Shown: piece after piece, positions 25,637 through 35,041 of the stretch
Position numbering within the stretch: the first letter of the stretch is position 1
How the letters are laid out: every line of letters starts with the position of its first letter
Source of the DNA: Sphingomonas sp. ATCC 31555
GTDB lineage: Bacteria; Pseudomonadota; Alphaproteobacteria; Sphingomonadales; Sphingomonadaceae
Assembly: GCF_000282895.1 (NCBI RefSeq)
Contig: NZ_ALBQ01000027.1
Span: 111,765-175,764, forward strand
Direction of reading: 5' to 3'
Length of the DNA: 64,000 nucleotides
Program-made: the position numbers and the translations under genes
Notes under the pieces: generated by a model
Seen by the model: only the letters and a program-made list of their open reading frames with translations
Databases searched by the model: none
What the model was told of the DNA's origin: nothing

Positions 25637-26941
25637 ATGACCTTCACCGATATCGCCACGCGGACCTACAATCACAACTTCCGGCTCGATCCGATCGTCC
25701 GCAGCCTGCTCGATACCGATTTCTACAAGCTGCTGATGCTGCAGATGATCCGGCGACTGCATCCGGAGACGCAGGTCACCTTCTCGCTGATCAATCGGAC
25801 GAAGACGGTGCGGCTGGCCGAGGTGATCGACGAGGCCGAGTTGCGCGCCCAGCTCGATCATGCCCGAAGCCTGCGCTTCACCAAGAAGGAGCTGATCTGG
25901 CTCGCCGGCAACAGCTTCTATGGCAAAACGCAGATGTTCGCGCCGGATTTCATCGCTTGGCTCGCCGATTTCCGCCTGCCGCCCTATGAGCTGGAGCGGC
26001 GCGACGGGCAGTTCGCGCTGCACTTTCATGGCCCGTGGACACATACGACCATGTGGGAAATCCCTGCGCTGGCGATCGTCAACGAGCTGCGGTCGCGCGC
26101 GGCGCTGCGGACCAAGGATCGCTTCGCGCTCGATATCCTGTATGCCCGTGCGAAGGCGAAGCTGTGGGAAAAGGTGGAGCGGCTGCGCACCCTGCCTGAT
26201 CTGGTGCTCACCGATTTCGGCACCCGCCGACGACACGGCTTTCTGTGGCAGCGCTGGTGCGTGGAGGCGCTGAAGGAAGGATTGGGTCATCGCTTCATCG
26301 GCACGTCGAATGTGCTGCTCGCGATGGATGCGGATCTGGAAGCGATCGGCACCAATGCGCACGAGCTGCCGATGGTGGAGGCGGCCTTGTCGCCGGACGA
26401 GGCGAGCCTCGCCGGGGCCCCATACCGCGTGCTGGAGCAATGGCGCGCCCATTATGGCGGCAACCTGCTGATCGCGCTGCCCGATGCGTTCGGCACCACC
26501 GCGTTCCTGGCCCACGCCCCGGACTGGCTGGCCGACTGGACCGGCTTCCGGCCGGACAGCGCGCCGCCCATCGCCGGCGGGGAGCAGATCATGCGCTGGT
26601 GGCAAGACCATGGCCGCGATCCGCGCGAAAAGCTGCTGATCTTCTCCGACGGCATGGACGTGGAATCGATCGAGGCGACCTATCGCCACTTCAACGGTCG
26701 CGTGCGGATGAGCTTTGGCTGGGGGACGAACCTGACCAACGATTTCCGCGGCTGCGATCCCGATGGCGAGGCTGGGCTGGAGCCCATTTCGCTGGTCTGC
26801 AAGGTGGTGGCAGCGAATGGCAGGCCGGCGGTCAAGCTATCGGACAATCCCGCCAAAGCGACGGGCGATCCTGACGAGATCCGCCGCTATCTGCGGGTGT
26901 TCGGCAGTGCCGGACGCGCCGAACAGGCCGTGCAGGTCTAG
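25637..26941 (+). CDS. pncB: Nicotinate phosphoribosyltransferase
   Basis: Makes nicotinate mononucleotide from nicotinate and PRPP with ATP use, the entry to NAD salvage; 434 residues, cytoplasmic. The opening [16 protein letters not shown], then [11 protein letters not shown] and [10 protein letters not shown], are family signatures; the His of RRRHGF is the expected phosphorylated residue. It follows cobU after 57 bases on the same strand. CobT uses nicotinate mononucleotide, so placement behind the cobalamin operon has a clear metabolic logic. nadE lies 9 kb downstream. The stop shares the tetramer CTAG with the stop of the convergent DUF2332 gene. Confidence 0.95.
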   Translation: MTFTDIATRTYNHNFRLDPIVRSLLDTDFYKLLMLQMIRRLHPETQVTFSLINRTKTVRLAEVIDEAELRAQLDHARSLRFTKKELIWLAGNSFYGKTQMFAPDFIAWLADFRLPPYELERRDGQFALHFHGPWTHTTMWEIPALAIVNELRSRAALRTKDRFALDILYARAKAKLWEKVERLRTLPDLVLTDFGTRRRHGFLWQRWCVEALKEGLGHRFIGTSNVLLAMDADLEAIGTNAHELPMVEAALSPDEASLAGAPYRVLEQWRAHYGGNLLIALPDAFGTTAFLAHAPDWLADWTGFRPDSAPPIAGGEQIMRWWQDHGRDPREKLLIFSDGMDVESIEATYRHFNGRVRMSFGWGTNLTNDFRGCDPDGEAGLEPISLVCKVVAANGRPAVKLSDNPAKATGDPDEIRRYLRVFGSAGRAEQAVQV

Positions 26942-27978
26942 CGCCAGTCTACCGAGTTGCCATAGGGGTGGCATAGCGCCAGCACCCGCCGCTCCTCCGC
27001 GCCGGGAAACCAGCTGAGCGCCAGCTGCACTTCGCTGCGCGTTTCCGTCCATTCGAAGCCCACCCAGGCGAGCGGCCGCTCCGGCGTCGCCGCGCGGCCG
27101 GCTTCGTGGATCATCGCGACCACCTTGGCGCGGTCCTGCGGCGGAAGATATTGCAGCACCATCGAATGCATCACTACGCGGCAGACCCCCGCCGCCTGCG
27201 GCCGGGCCAGCGCCTCCGCCAGCCAGATCGATGCATCGCCCCGCTCGAGCAGCGGCGGGTAGCTGCGCGCCATGCCGATCGCCTGCTCCAGGCGGTGCAG
27301 CCGGTGCGGCTGATCGGCGAAGATATAGGCCATCAGCCGCTCGCATGTGGCGGCATCGTTGGCGTCGAGCGGGTTCAGGTCCACTCCGCGCGCGCTCACC
27401 ACCTCCAGCGGCGCGGGCTGGGGCGCCGGGCCATGCCAGTCCGGCGCGACCTGCACCGGCGACAGCCGATCTCCGGCGAGAACTCCTCCCAGATCATAGC
27501 CATAGCGGCCGAGGTTGAGATTGAGTCCGCAGCTCGATCCGATTTCGAGCAGCTCGAACGGCATGTCGAACGCGCGACGGACCTGCATCAGCGCCGCGAC
27601 GATCGCACCTGATCGCCCCACCTCGTTGGTCTGCGGGGTCCGACGCAGAAAGTCGTTGATCAGCGCGTCTTCGGTTTCCAGCGCCTCGCCGACGGCGGCA
27701 TCGAAATCCTCATGCTCCCCGCGATACAGCGCTGCCAGCGATGCCGGCTTGCCGCGCCGGGCGAGGAAATGCAGCGCGGCGTTCAGCCGCATCGCCAGCG
27801 CTGCTGCAGCCGCGTCTCCGCTCCAGCCGAGGATCGTTGCTTCGCTCTGCGGGCCGCGCCACAACTGGCGCTGCCCTGCCTCCAAAATCCGCGCCACGAA
27901 GGGCGAACCAAGTCCGCGCACCAACCGCGCCATGCGGCTTAGTTCGTGAAGACCGGTCCGGGGCACCACCATATTCAT
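26938..27978 (-). CDS. DUF2332 family protein
   Basis: 346 residues, soluble. The segment [27 protein letters not shown] looks like a nucleotide- or SAM-binding GxGxxxG-type loop, here reduced to [12 protein letters not shown]. The C-terminal part with [15 protein letters not shown] is typical of DUF2332. Members are of unknown function, and a methyltransferase-like fold is an inference. The start ATG 27978 has GGGGAG 7 bases upstream. It is convergent with pncB and their stops interleave in CTAG. Confidence 0.8.
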   Translation of the reverse strand: MNMVVPRTGLHELSRMARLVRGLGSPFVARILEAGQRQLWRGPQSEATILGWSGDAAAAALAMRLNAALHFLARRGKPASLAALYRGEHEDFDAAVGEALETEDALINDFLRRTPQTNEVGRSGAIVAALMQVRRAFDMPFELLEIGSSCGLNLNLGRYGYDLGGVLAGDRLSPVQVAPDWHGPAPQPAPLEVVSARGVDLNPLDANDAATCERLMAYIFADQPHRLHRLEQAIGMARSYPPLLERGDASIWLAEALARPQAAGVCRVVMHSMVLQYLPPQDRAKVVAMIHEAGRAATPERPLAWVGFEWTETRSEVQLALSWFPGAEERRVLALCHPYGNSVDWR

Positions 27979-28080
27979 TTACGCTCCCCCCGAAACGAGC
28001 ACGATCCGCCCGTCCCCGCCAACCTGGCGAATGTACCGTACTTCACGCCGACGCCCCTAGATGCGTCGGCACCATCCCGA

Positions 28081-29931
28081 TCAGAAAGTCTGCCAGTCGT
28101 CATCGGCGCTGCTGCTGCGCACGAGAGCGGGCACCGCGGCCGCCGGCAGCGGCTTGACCGCACCGTTGAACCGGCCCGGCGACATGCGCGCGCCGCGCGA
28201 GCCGCCACCGTCGCCCACCTGGAAGCGACCGGCCTGCTCGGCAAGCACGCCCACTTCGCTGGCAAGGTTACGCGCTGCGGCAGAGGTTTCCTCGACCATC
28301 GCGGCGTTCTGCTGGGTCGACTGGTCCATCGCGCCCAGAGCGGCGCTGATTTCGGTGACCGCGCTGGACTGCGCCTGGTTGTCGGAGGCCATGTTGCCCA
28401 GCAGCGTGTGCACCTCGCCCACGCCGCTCGAGATGTCGGCGAGCGCGCCGTCCACCCGCTGCACGGCCTGCACCGCAGTGACGATGTCGGTCTGCGTCGC
28501 GGTAAGCTGGTCGCGGGCGCGGCCAGCCTCTTCCTCGGCGCGCATCGCCAGGGCGGAGACGAGATCGGCGACCACTGCGAAGCCGCGGCCCGCTTCACCG
28601 GCACGGCCGGCTTCGACGGCGGCGTTCATCGCCAGAACCCGCGTCTGGAAGGCGATCTTGTCAAGGCCTTCAATCACGCTGTCGATGCCCTTGGCGCTGT
28701 CGGAAACGCGCGTCATCGCCTGCACGGCTTCGTCGGCGGTGGAGCGGCCGTTGTTGACCGTCGACATGGTGCCGTCGGCGCTTTCCACCGTGCGGCTGGC
28801 GGCCGCGGCGGTCGCCTTCAGGCGCTGGTCCATCTGGGTGACGGCGGCGGCGGTCTGCTCCAGGCTGGCCGCATTGGCTTCGGTGCGGCGGGCGAGGTCT
28901 TCGCTCGCCTGGGCGATTTCGTTCGATCCGGTGCGGATCGACGTGGTCGCCTCCATCAGCGACGCGATCAGCTCGCGCAGGCTGCCGATGGCATCGTTGA
29001 AGTTGTTCTTCACTACGCCGTAGTGCGACGGGAATTCGGTGTTGATCACTGCGGTCAGGTTGCCCTGCGCCAGTTCGGCAAGATGCGCGGACACGGTGTC
29101 GACGACCATCTTCTGCTCGGCCTCGGCCTTGGCGCTCGCGGCGTCGGAGGCTTCCTTGGCGATCGCGGCGTCGCGGAACACCAGCACCGCGCGGGCCATG
29201 TCGCCCAGTTCGTCGCCGCGGGTGGTGGCGGGCACCTCGACATGGTTCCGGCCTGCTGCGAGATCGGCCATCGTCTTGGTCAGCTGGCTGATCGGGCGGG
29301 CGATGATGCGGCTCAGCGTTACGGCCAGGCCGATGGCGATGCCGATCAGGGCGATCGCGCCGAGGATCAGCACGGTCGTCGCGGTGGCGATCGCGGTTTC
29401 CTGCCGCTCGGAATTCTTCTCGATCAGTTCGGCCTGCGCATCCTTGATCGCGCGCAGCGGCAGCACCGCCGCCGAAACCAGCACCGACTTGCCGGCACCG
29501 CGAACCTGGGCCTGCGCTTCTTCACGACGGCCGGCCTTCACTTCGGCGATCAGGCGATCGCCCCACTTCTCGCGCCAGGCCAGCGTTTCCGCACGCGACT
29601 TGCGCACCGCCTCGAGCAATGCCGGATCGGTCAGCAGCTTCTCGAGCTCGACCGAAGTCTCGTCATACTCGTTGCGGCCTTCGTCATAGGACTTCAGATA
29701 GGTCGGATCGGCCGTGACGAGGAACCCGCGCAGCTGACTGTTCTGGCGCAGCAGCGCCGTTTCCAGCGTCAGCGTCTTCGAATGGACCTGCTGGCTGAGA
29801 TTGTTCTGATCGGTAACCGAACGGATCATCGAGATGTTCATGAAGAACACGATCATCACGATCGCCGCCGATGCACATATCAGCAGGAACGACAGTGCGA
29901 GCTTCCTCGGAATTTTCATCGATGCGATCAT
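28081..29931 (-). CDS. Methyl-accepting chemotaxis protein with C-terminal xWxxF motif
   Basis: Transmembrane chemoreceptor, 616 residues from ATG 29931. Helix 1 at about 11-33, a periplasmic helical sensor (about 34-182) with the CHASE3/four-helix-bundle feel (QLRGFLVTADPTYL), helix 2 at about 183-207, a HAMP domain, then the signalling domain with tip region IAFQTRVLAMNAAVEAGRAG. The tip differs slightly from the usual FQTNLLALNAAVEAARAG form. The last residues DDDWQTF match the xWxxF pentapeptide that docks CheR methyltransferase in other receptors. No che genes are nearby, so it is an orphan receptor. Ligand unknown. Confidence 0.92.
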   Translation of the reverse strand: MIASMKIPRKLALSFLLICASAAIVMIVFFMNISMIRSVTDQNNLSQQVHSKTLTLETALLRQNSQLRGFLVTADPTYLKSYDEGRNEYDETSVELEKLLTDPALLEAVRKSRAETLAWREKWGDRLIAEVKAGRREEAQAQVRGAGKSVLVSAAVLPLRAIKDAQAELIEKNSERQETAIATATTVLILGAIALIGIAIGLAVTLSRIIARPISQLTKTMADLAAGRNHVEVPATTRGDELGDMARAVLVFRDAAIAKEASDAASAKAEAEQKMVVDTVSAHLAELAQGNLTAVINTEFPSHYGVVKNNFNDAIGSLRELIASLMEATTSIRTGSNEIAQASEDLARRTEANAASLEQTAAAVTQMDQRLKATAAAASRTVESADGTMSTVNNGRSTADEAVQAMTRVSDSAKGIDSVIEGLDKIAFQTRVLAMNAAVEAGRAGEAGRGFAVVADLVSALAMRAEEEAGRARDQLTATQTDIVTAVQAVQRVDGALADISSGVGEVHTLLGNMASDNQAQSSAVTEISAALGAMDQSTQQNAAMVEETSAAARNLASEVGVLAEQAGRFQVGDGGGSRGARMSPGRFNGAVKPLPAAAVPALVRSSSADDDWQTF

Positions 29932-30333
29932 TGCTGGACTTTCCGATACCGTCAGGCGCAAGGTTTGGGGCCCGGATCGGTGCAACGGCAGGTGCCGCCG
30001 AACCGAAGGAAGAGGAAGCCGGCACCTGCCCGCCAGCGGCTTGCAGTCGCGCCTCCCCCACCCGTTTCCGGACTGTGGTCTAGTGCATTATAGAAACGAT
30101 CTCTTACCGATCGGTCACCGGCGCACGAAACTGTCCCAAGGACATCTACCTAAGGTTCAGGCGGTATTTACGGCAGCCGGGGGGCGGAGTGAAGCAGCAA
30201 GCCGCCGCGGCGGAAATTGTGCAATATCCGTAGGGTACAAAATAGACTTGTGGAACAACACGGCAGCCGGCGGCCCGATCTCGAACGGTCGCCGGCCGAA
30301 CGCGGTCATAACGATCACCCGAAAGCGAAGCGC
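29932..30333. other. Intergenic region upstream of the chemoreceptor
   Basis: 402 bases between two minus-strand genes. It contains a perfect TATAAT on the minus strand at 30088-30093, a possible -10 element for the chemoreceptor. Close to it lies the ten-base palindrome ACCGATCGGT (30106-30115). A 7-base-pair hairpin (GCCGGCG 30266-30272 with CGCCGGC 30290-30296) follows the 30334-30561 gene and may be its terminator. I see no convincing gene. Confidence 0.5.
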
Positions 30334-30561
30334 TTACTTCCGGTCCTTACGGCCGCCGCGCCAGTAAAGCAGGCCGGCGACGATGGCGGCCGAGCCCACG
30401 CCGATAGCAGCGCCCATGCCGATCTGCCGGTTGTTCGGCAGTCTGCGCTTCTTGGCTTCGGCAAGCTCCTTGGCGACTGCGATCGCCTCGCCTTCGTGCG
30501 GCGGCTCCGCCTGTGCAGTGGACGCCTGGGCCTCTTCGAGAACGGAAGGCTTGTTGCTCAT
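30334..30561 (-). CDS. Small single-span membrane protein, hypothetical
   Basis: 75 residues. An acidic, Ala/Glu-rich N-terminal half (about 1-42) leads to a Lys/Arg patch KKRRLPNNRQ, then one hydrophobic helix (about 49-66) and a basic end RGGRKDRK. This is a tail-anchored or single-pass topology. I do not recognise the family. It is divergent from the aminotransferase gene and is followed by a hairpin. Confidence 0.6.
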   Translation of the reverse strand: MSNKPSVLEEAQASTAQAEPPHEGEAIAVAKELAEAKKRRLPNNRQIGMGAAIGVGSAAIVAGLLYWRGGRKDRK

Positions 30562-30660
30562 CTTCTTCCTTTGACTACGCAGCTACGGTCCGGTCCCATT
30601 CATGCGACCGATCCGGCCCGACTTGCAACCCGCAAGCGCAACCCGCAATAGCGGCATGCG

Positions 30661-31818
30661 ATGAACCCGATCTATTCCCGGATGGGCACCACCATCTTCG
30701 AAGCCATGTCTGCGCGGGCGCGGGCAAGCGGCGCGATCAATCTTGGTCAGGGCTTTGCCGACGGACGCGGGCCGGAGCCCGTGCTGCAGGCCGCGGCCAG
30801 CGCGGTGCTGGAGCGATCGAACCAATATCCGCCCATGGCCGGCCTGCCGGAGCTGCGCCAGGCCGTGGCCGATCACTATGCGCGGCATCAGGGGCTGAAC
30901 CTGTCGGCGGAGGAAGTGATCGTCACCTCCGGCGCCACCGAAGCGCTCGCCGCCGCGCTGCTGGCGCTGATCGAACCCGGCGACGAGGTGATCTGTTTCC
31001 AGCCGCTGTACGATGCCTATGTGCCGCTGATCCGCCGCGCGGGCGGCGTGCCCCGGTTCGTCCGCCTCAGCCCGCCCGAATGGCGGATCGATCGTGCGGC
31101 GCTGGAAGCGGCGATCAGCGACCGGACGCGGCTGCTCCTGCTCAACAACCCGCTCAACCCCGCCGCCACCATGTCCGGCGCCGAGGAACTGGCGATGGTC
31201 GCCGATCTGTGCGTCGCGCACGATCTGGTCGCGATCTGCGACGAGGTTTGGGAGCATGTCACGTTCGACGGTGCCCGGCACGTTCCGCTGATCGGGATGT
31301 CCGGCATGCGCGAGCGGACGGTGAAGATCGGCAGCGCTGGCAAGATCTTCGCGCTCACGGGCTTCAAGGTGGGATGGATGTGCGCCGCCCCGCCACTCGC
31401 GCGCGTGCTCGCCAAGGCGCACCAGTTCCTCACCTTCACCACCCCGCCGAATCTGCAATGGGCGGTGACGGAGGGGCTGATGACGCAGGATGCGTGGGTG
31501 GGCGAGGCACGCCACCGCTTCCAGGCCGGCCGCGACCGGCTGGCGGCGGGGCTGCGCCGGGCGGGCCTGGTGGTGTTGCCGAGTGCCGCCACCTACTTCC
31601 TGTCGGTCGATCTCGCGGCGTCCGGGCTGCCGATGGACGACGTCACCTTCAGCGAACGGTTGGTGGAAGAGGCCAAGGTCGCGACGATCCCGGTCTCCGC
31701 CTTTTACGCCGAAGACGCGGTGACCAACGTCGTCCGCTTCTGCTTCGTCAAGGAAGCGGCGGTGCTCGATGCCGCGATCGAGCGCGTGCAGGATTGGCGG
31801 CGCCAGTTCTCGGATTGA
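30661..31818 (+). CDS. PLP-dependent aminotransferase, methionine aminotransferase-like
   Basis: Fold-type I class I aminotransferase, 385 residues, cytoplasmic. The PLP Lys is in GSAGKIFALTGFKVGW, NNPLNPAATM is the substrate loop, and CDEVWEHVTFDG holds the cofactor Asp. Length and the start INLGQGFADGRGPEPVL resemble YbdL-type methionine or kynurenine aminotransferases. It faces the mtnBDCA operon tail to tail. The last step of methionine salvage is amination of 4-methylthio-2-oxobutanoate, so this gene is a good candidate for that role (mtnE in other species). No strong ribosome site precedes the ATG. Confidence 0.85.
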   Translation: MNPIYSRMGTTIFEAMSARARASGAINLGQGFADGRGPEPVLQAAASAVLERSNQYPPMAGLPELRQAVADHYARHQGLNLSAEEVIVTSGATEALAAALLALIEPGDEVICFQPLYDAYVPLIRRAGGVPRFVRLSPPEWRIDRAALEAAISDRTRLLLLNNPLNPAATMSGAEELAMVADLCVAHDLVAICDEVWEHVTFDGARHVPLIGMSGMRERTVKIGSAGKIFALTGFKVGWMCAAPPLARVLAKAHQFLTFTTPPNLQWAVTEGLMTQDAWVGEARHRFQAGRDRLAAGLRRAGLVVLPSAATYFLSVDLAASGLPMDDVTFSERLVEEAKVATIPVSAFYAEDAVTNVVRFCFVKEAAVLDAAIERVQDWRRQFSD

Positions 31819-31866
31819 ACCGCCTTGAGGGCAGCCATCCCGCGCGTTGAAGAAGCTCCGCCATCC

Positions 31867-31881
31867 TCGGCGATGCGCCGA
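31867..31881. terminator. Hairpin between convergent aminotransferase and mtnA genes
   Basis: TCGGCG and CGCCGA form a perfect 6-base-pair stem with a 3-base loop, in the 76-base gap between two convergent stop codons. No T-run on either side. Confidence 0.3.
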
Positions 31882-31894
31882 TCGACAGCCCGCA

Positions 31895-32941
31895 TCAGAT
31901 CGTCGCGAGCACGCCCCGCTCGGTGATGTATCCCGTCACCAGCCGCGCGGGCGTAACGTCGAACGCCGGGTTCAGCGCAGGCGAATCCGTCACGCGGATG
32001 GCGGCGATGCGGCCCGCCTCGTCCGGTCCGGTCAGCCGCGTCACTTCCTCCGCCGATCGCGCTTCGATCGGGATGTCGGCACCCGTGGCTGTGGCCGGAT
32101 CGAAGGTGGTATAGGGCAGCGCGACATAGAACGGCACGCCGTTGTCGTGCGCCGCCAGCGCCTTCAGATAGGTGCCGATCTTGTTGCAGACATCGCCGTT
32201 CGCGGTCACCCGATCGGTGCCGACGATCACTGCGTCCACCTGCCCCTGCATCATCAGGAGCCCGCCGGCATTGTCGGTGATCACGCTGTGCGACACGCCG
32301 TGGTTGCGCAGCTCGAACGCGGTAAGCAGCGCGCCTTGGTTGCGCGGCCGTGTCTCGTCCACCCAGACATGCACCGGAATGCCGGCATCGTGCGCGAGGT
32401 AGATCGGCGCGGTCGCGGTGCCGTAATCCACCGTGGCCAGCCATCCCGCGTTGCAATGGGTGAGGATGTTGAGCGGCCGGCCCGGGTTTTTCGCGTGCAG
32501 TTCGCGCAGCAAGCCCAGCCCATGTTCGCCGATCGCCCGGCAAAGCTCTGCATCCTCGTCGCAGATCGCATCGGCGCGCGCGAAGGCGGCTGCGGCACGC
32601 TCTGCCTCCGAAAGCCCCTGCACCGCCCCCCGCACCTGGTCCAGCGCCCAGCGCAGATTGATCGCCGTCGGCCGCGTTTCGATCAGCATGGCATAGGCCG
32701 CATCGAGCGCGGCATCGCTCGCATCGACCGCCAGGGCCATGGCAAGGCCATAGGCGGCGGTTGCTCCGATCATCGGCGCACCGCGCGTCCACATCTCGCG
32801 AATCGCGATTGCCGCCGCTTCGCAATCGCGTACCTCCACCCAGCGTATTTCCCAGGGCAGCTGGCGCTGATCGAGGATGCGGATCCCCTGCCCGTCCCCG
32901 GTTCGGGCGATCGATCGGGTGTGCTTGCCTTCCAGGATCAC
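31895..32941 (-). CDS. mtnA: S-methyl-5-thioribose-1-phosphate isomerase
   Basis: Converts 5-methylthioribose-1-phosphate to 5-methylthioribulose-1-phosphate in methionine salvage; 348 residues, cytoplasmic. The catalytic Cys is in [15 protein letters not shown] and the Asp in [19 protein letters not shown]. The N-terminal [15 protein letters not shown] is also diagnostic. The start is GTG 32941, overlapping the mtnC stop (GTGA), with GGAG 8 bases upstream. Last gene of the mtnB-D-C-A operon. Confidence 0.94.
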   Translation of the reverse strand: MILEGKHTRSIARTGDGQGIRILDQRQLPWEIRWVEVRDCEAAAIAIREMWTRGAPMIGATAAYGLAMALAVDASDAALDAAYAMLIETRPTAINLRWALDQVRGAVQGLSEAERAAAAFARADAICDEDAELCRAIGEHGLGLLRELHAKNPGRPLNILTHCNAGWLATVDYGTATAPIYLAHDAGIPVHVWVDETRPRNQGALLTAFELRNHGVSHSVITDNAGGLLMMQGQVDAVIVGTDRVTANGDVCNKIGTYLKALAAHDNGVPFYVALPYTTFDPATATGADIPIEARSAEEVTRLTGPDEAGRIAAIRVTDSPALNPAFDVTPARLVTGYITERGVLATI

Positions 32942-33570
32942 AAGCGAATCTCCGCGAGCGAGTGAAGATCGGCGGGCGCGCCGGCGCGATCGATCAGCAG
33001 CGCGCCAAGGCCCGCGGCGCGCGCCGCGTCTATTTCCGCCTGCACGTCCGACACGAACAGGATCTCGCCCGGCGCCAGGCCCGTTGCCGCGGCGATCCTG
33101 CGATAGCTCTCCGCCTCGCGCTTCGGCCCGGTGGTCGTATCGAAATAGCCGGCGAGCATCGGCGTCAGATCCCCGGCGATCGATCGGCCGAAGATCAGCT
33201 TCTGCGCCGCGATCGAGCCCGAGGAATAGATGTAGATCGCCACGCCCGCCGTGTACCAGCGGCGCAGCGCATCGGGCGTGTCGGGATAGACATGGCCTTT
33301 CAGCGTGCCATCGGCATAGCCCTGTTCCCAGATCAGCCCCTGCAGCGTCTTGAGCGGGGTTGCCTTGCGATCCTCGTCGATCCAGCCGAGCAGCGTGGCG
33401 ACCTTGTCCTCGCCCGGCACCTCCGCCAGGATCGGGGCGACGTCCTCTGGATGCGCGGCAACATAGGCAGCCAGATGCTGGCGGGCATAGGGGAACAGCA
33501 CCTCGGCCACGAAGGCGATGCTGCTGGTGGTCCCCTCGATATCGAGCAGGACGGCCTTGGGCTGGGTCAT
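32938..33570 (-). CDS. mtnC: Acireductone synthase (enolase-phosphatase)
   Basis: HAD-family bifunctional enzyme that enolises and dephosphorylates 2,3-diketo-5-methylthiopentyl-1-phosphate; 210 residues. The start is ATG 33570. The HAD motif appears as [15 protein letters not shown], with the DxE form of this subfamily. [17 protein letters not shown] is motif II, and [20 protein letters not shown] is motif IV. It follows mtnD after 25 bases and overlaps mtnA by 4. Confidence 0.94.
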   Translation of the reverse strand: MTQPKAVLLDIEGTTSSIAFVAEVLFPYARQHLAAYVAAHPEDVAPILAEVPGEDKVATLLGWIDEDRKATPLKTLQGLIWEQGYADGTLKGHVYPDTPDALRRWYTAGVAIYIYSSGSIAAQKLIFGRSIAGDLTPMLAGYFDTTTGPKREAESYRRIAAATGLAPGEILFVSDVQAEIDAARAAGLGALLIDRAGAPADLHSLAEIRL

Positions 33571-33595
33571 GGCTTCTATTCTCGAAACGCCGCGC

Positions 33596-34144
33596 TCAGG
33601 CAGCGACGGGCTCGTGGCGCGGAAAACGGTCGGCGATGGCATCGCCGGTGAACTGGGCGATCCAGCCGTCCGGATTGGTGAACAGCCGGATCGCGGTAAA
33701 GCGCGGGCTCGGCCCCATGTCGAACCAGTGCGGCGTGCCGGCGGGAACGGAGATCAGATCGCCGGCCGTGCACAGCACGGCATAGACGCGATCGTCCAGA
33801 TGCAGCGTGAACAGCCCTTCGCCTTCCACGAAGAAGCGAACCTCGTCTTCGGCATGGCGGTGTTCGGAAAGGAACTTGGCCCGCAGGGCGTCGCGCTCCG
33901 GGTGCTCCGGCACCATGCGGATCACGTCGACCGATCGATAGCCTTTCGCGGCCTTCAGCCGCTCCACTTCGGGTGCGAACGCCGCCAGCACGGCCTCCTG
34001 ATCGGCATCGGCAGGAACCGGGCGCGACGGCCATTGCTCGAACCGCACGCCGACTTCGCCCAGGGCTGCGGCGATTTCCGCCGCATCCCGGGTATCGAGA
34101 AGCGGCGCCCCACCCTGCTCTGCATAGAGTTTGAGCTGGCTCAT
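33596..34144 (-). CDS. mtnD: Acireductone dioxygenase
   Basis: Cupin metalloenzyme that splits acireductone with oxygen, giving 4-methylthio-2-oxobutanoate and formate with iron, or an off-pathway product with nickel; 182 residues. Metal ligands His95, His97 and Glu101 are in [12 protein letters not shown], and His139 is in [11 protein letters not shown]. The start is ATG 34144, overlapping the mtnB stop (ATGA). A longer in-frame reading to 34198 lies within mtnB and is unlikely. Confidence 0.94.
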   Translation of the reverse strand: MSQLKLYAEQGGAPLLDTRDAAEIAAALGEVGVRFEQWPSRPVPADADQEAVLAAFAPEVERLKAAKGYRSVDVIRMVPEHPERDALRAKFLSEHRHAEDEVRFFVEGEGLFTLHLDDRVYAVLCTAGDLISVPAGTPHWFDMGPSPRFTAIRLFTNPDGWIAQFTGDAIADRFPRHEPVAA

Positions 34145-34770
34145 CGCGCCCATGCCTGTTTGAAACTGGCCTCGGCAAGTTCGGCGGCGATCATCCATTC
34201 GGTCGCTTCCAGCACGCGTTCGGCCTCGTCCACATCCTTGCCCCAGGCATAGAGCCCGTGGCTGCGGATCAGATACGCCGGAATTGCATCCGGCGCCAGC
34301 AGCGCTGGCCGCACCGCCGCCTCGATCATCGCCATGTCCTGGCTGTTTTCGACGATCGGCAGCCGCGCTTCGGCCTCGTGCGTGGTGTGGCCAGGATAGG
34401 CCTTCAGCATCTCGTGCCCGCGAAGCACCCAGCCATCGGCGTCGGCCGCTGCGCGGCTCAGGCCCACCGCCTGCGGGGAATGGCCGTGCAGCACGGCGCC
34501 GGCGCCGGGGAACATGCGATACAGTGCCAGATGCAGCTCGGTCTCGGCGGAAGGCTTGCCCGCGGAGAGCGGACGACCGTCCAGGTCAACGCGCATGATA
34601 CCGTCGGCGGTCAACCTGCCCTTGTGCCGGCCCGATACGGTGAGCGCGATGCTGCCGTCGTCCAGGCGCGCGGAATAGTTGCCCGACGTCGCCGGCGCCC
34701 ACCCGCGCGCGTCCAGCCGGCGTCCGGCGTCGATCAGGGCCGCTACGGCCTGTTCGTACGTCATGGTCAT
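34141..34770 (-). CDS. mtnB: Methylthioribulose-1-phosphate dehydratase
   Basis: Class II aldolase-fold zinc enzyme, 209 residues, that dehydrates 5-methylthioribulose-1-phosphate. Zinc histidines are in AVLHGHSPQAVG and in LIRSHGLYAWG; the catalytic Glu is in KPSAETELHLALY. ATG 34770 has AGGGGG 6 bases upstream; a second ATG two codons later is also possible. First gene of the operon. No mtnP or mtnK, which feed the pathway, is in the window. Confidence 0.93.
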   Translation of the reverse strand: MTMTYEQAVAALIDAGRRLDARGWAPATSGNYSARLDDGSIALTVSGRHKGRLTADGIMRVDLDGRPLSAGKPSAETELHLALYRMFPGAGAVLHGHSPQAVGLSRAAADADGWVLRGHEMLKAYPGHTTHEAEARLPIVENSQDMAMIEAAVRPALLAPDAIPAYLIRSHGLYAWGKDVDEAERVLEATEWMIAAELAEASFKQAWAR

Positions 34771-35041
34771 AGTGCGCCCCCTAGCGTATGGCGCGGCGAG
34801 AAGCAGGCGGTTTTCGCATTCCGGCGCGCGAAAGAATCATGCCGGAACGGGGCAACATGATTCGCGCTGCGCTGCGGTCAGACCGCCCAACTGTCTCTCG
34901 CCGGCACGCTGCTTCGGCGAACCGGGCCGGAGTCGCGGCGAACTGCGGCCGAGATGTCAATTGGCAATCCCCTTGTTAACGCTGATTTTGTTATACGGTT
35001 GCAGGGCATCAGGTATATTTCGCGGGCGCAGAACAAAAATC
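34771..35041. other. Divergent promoter region mtnB / L,D-transpeptidase
   Basis: 271 bases between divergent starts. The last 90 bases before the transpeptidase gene are AT-rich, with TTGTTAACG and TTGTTATACGG, and probably carry its promoter. No SAM or SAH riboswitch-like structure was recognised before mtnB. Confidence 0.4.

Noticed and set aside
33576..34178. Second minus-strand frame opposite mtnD of equal length
   Set aside because: The mtnD frame carries the metal ligands and the other frame is Arg/Gly-rich without motif.
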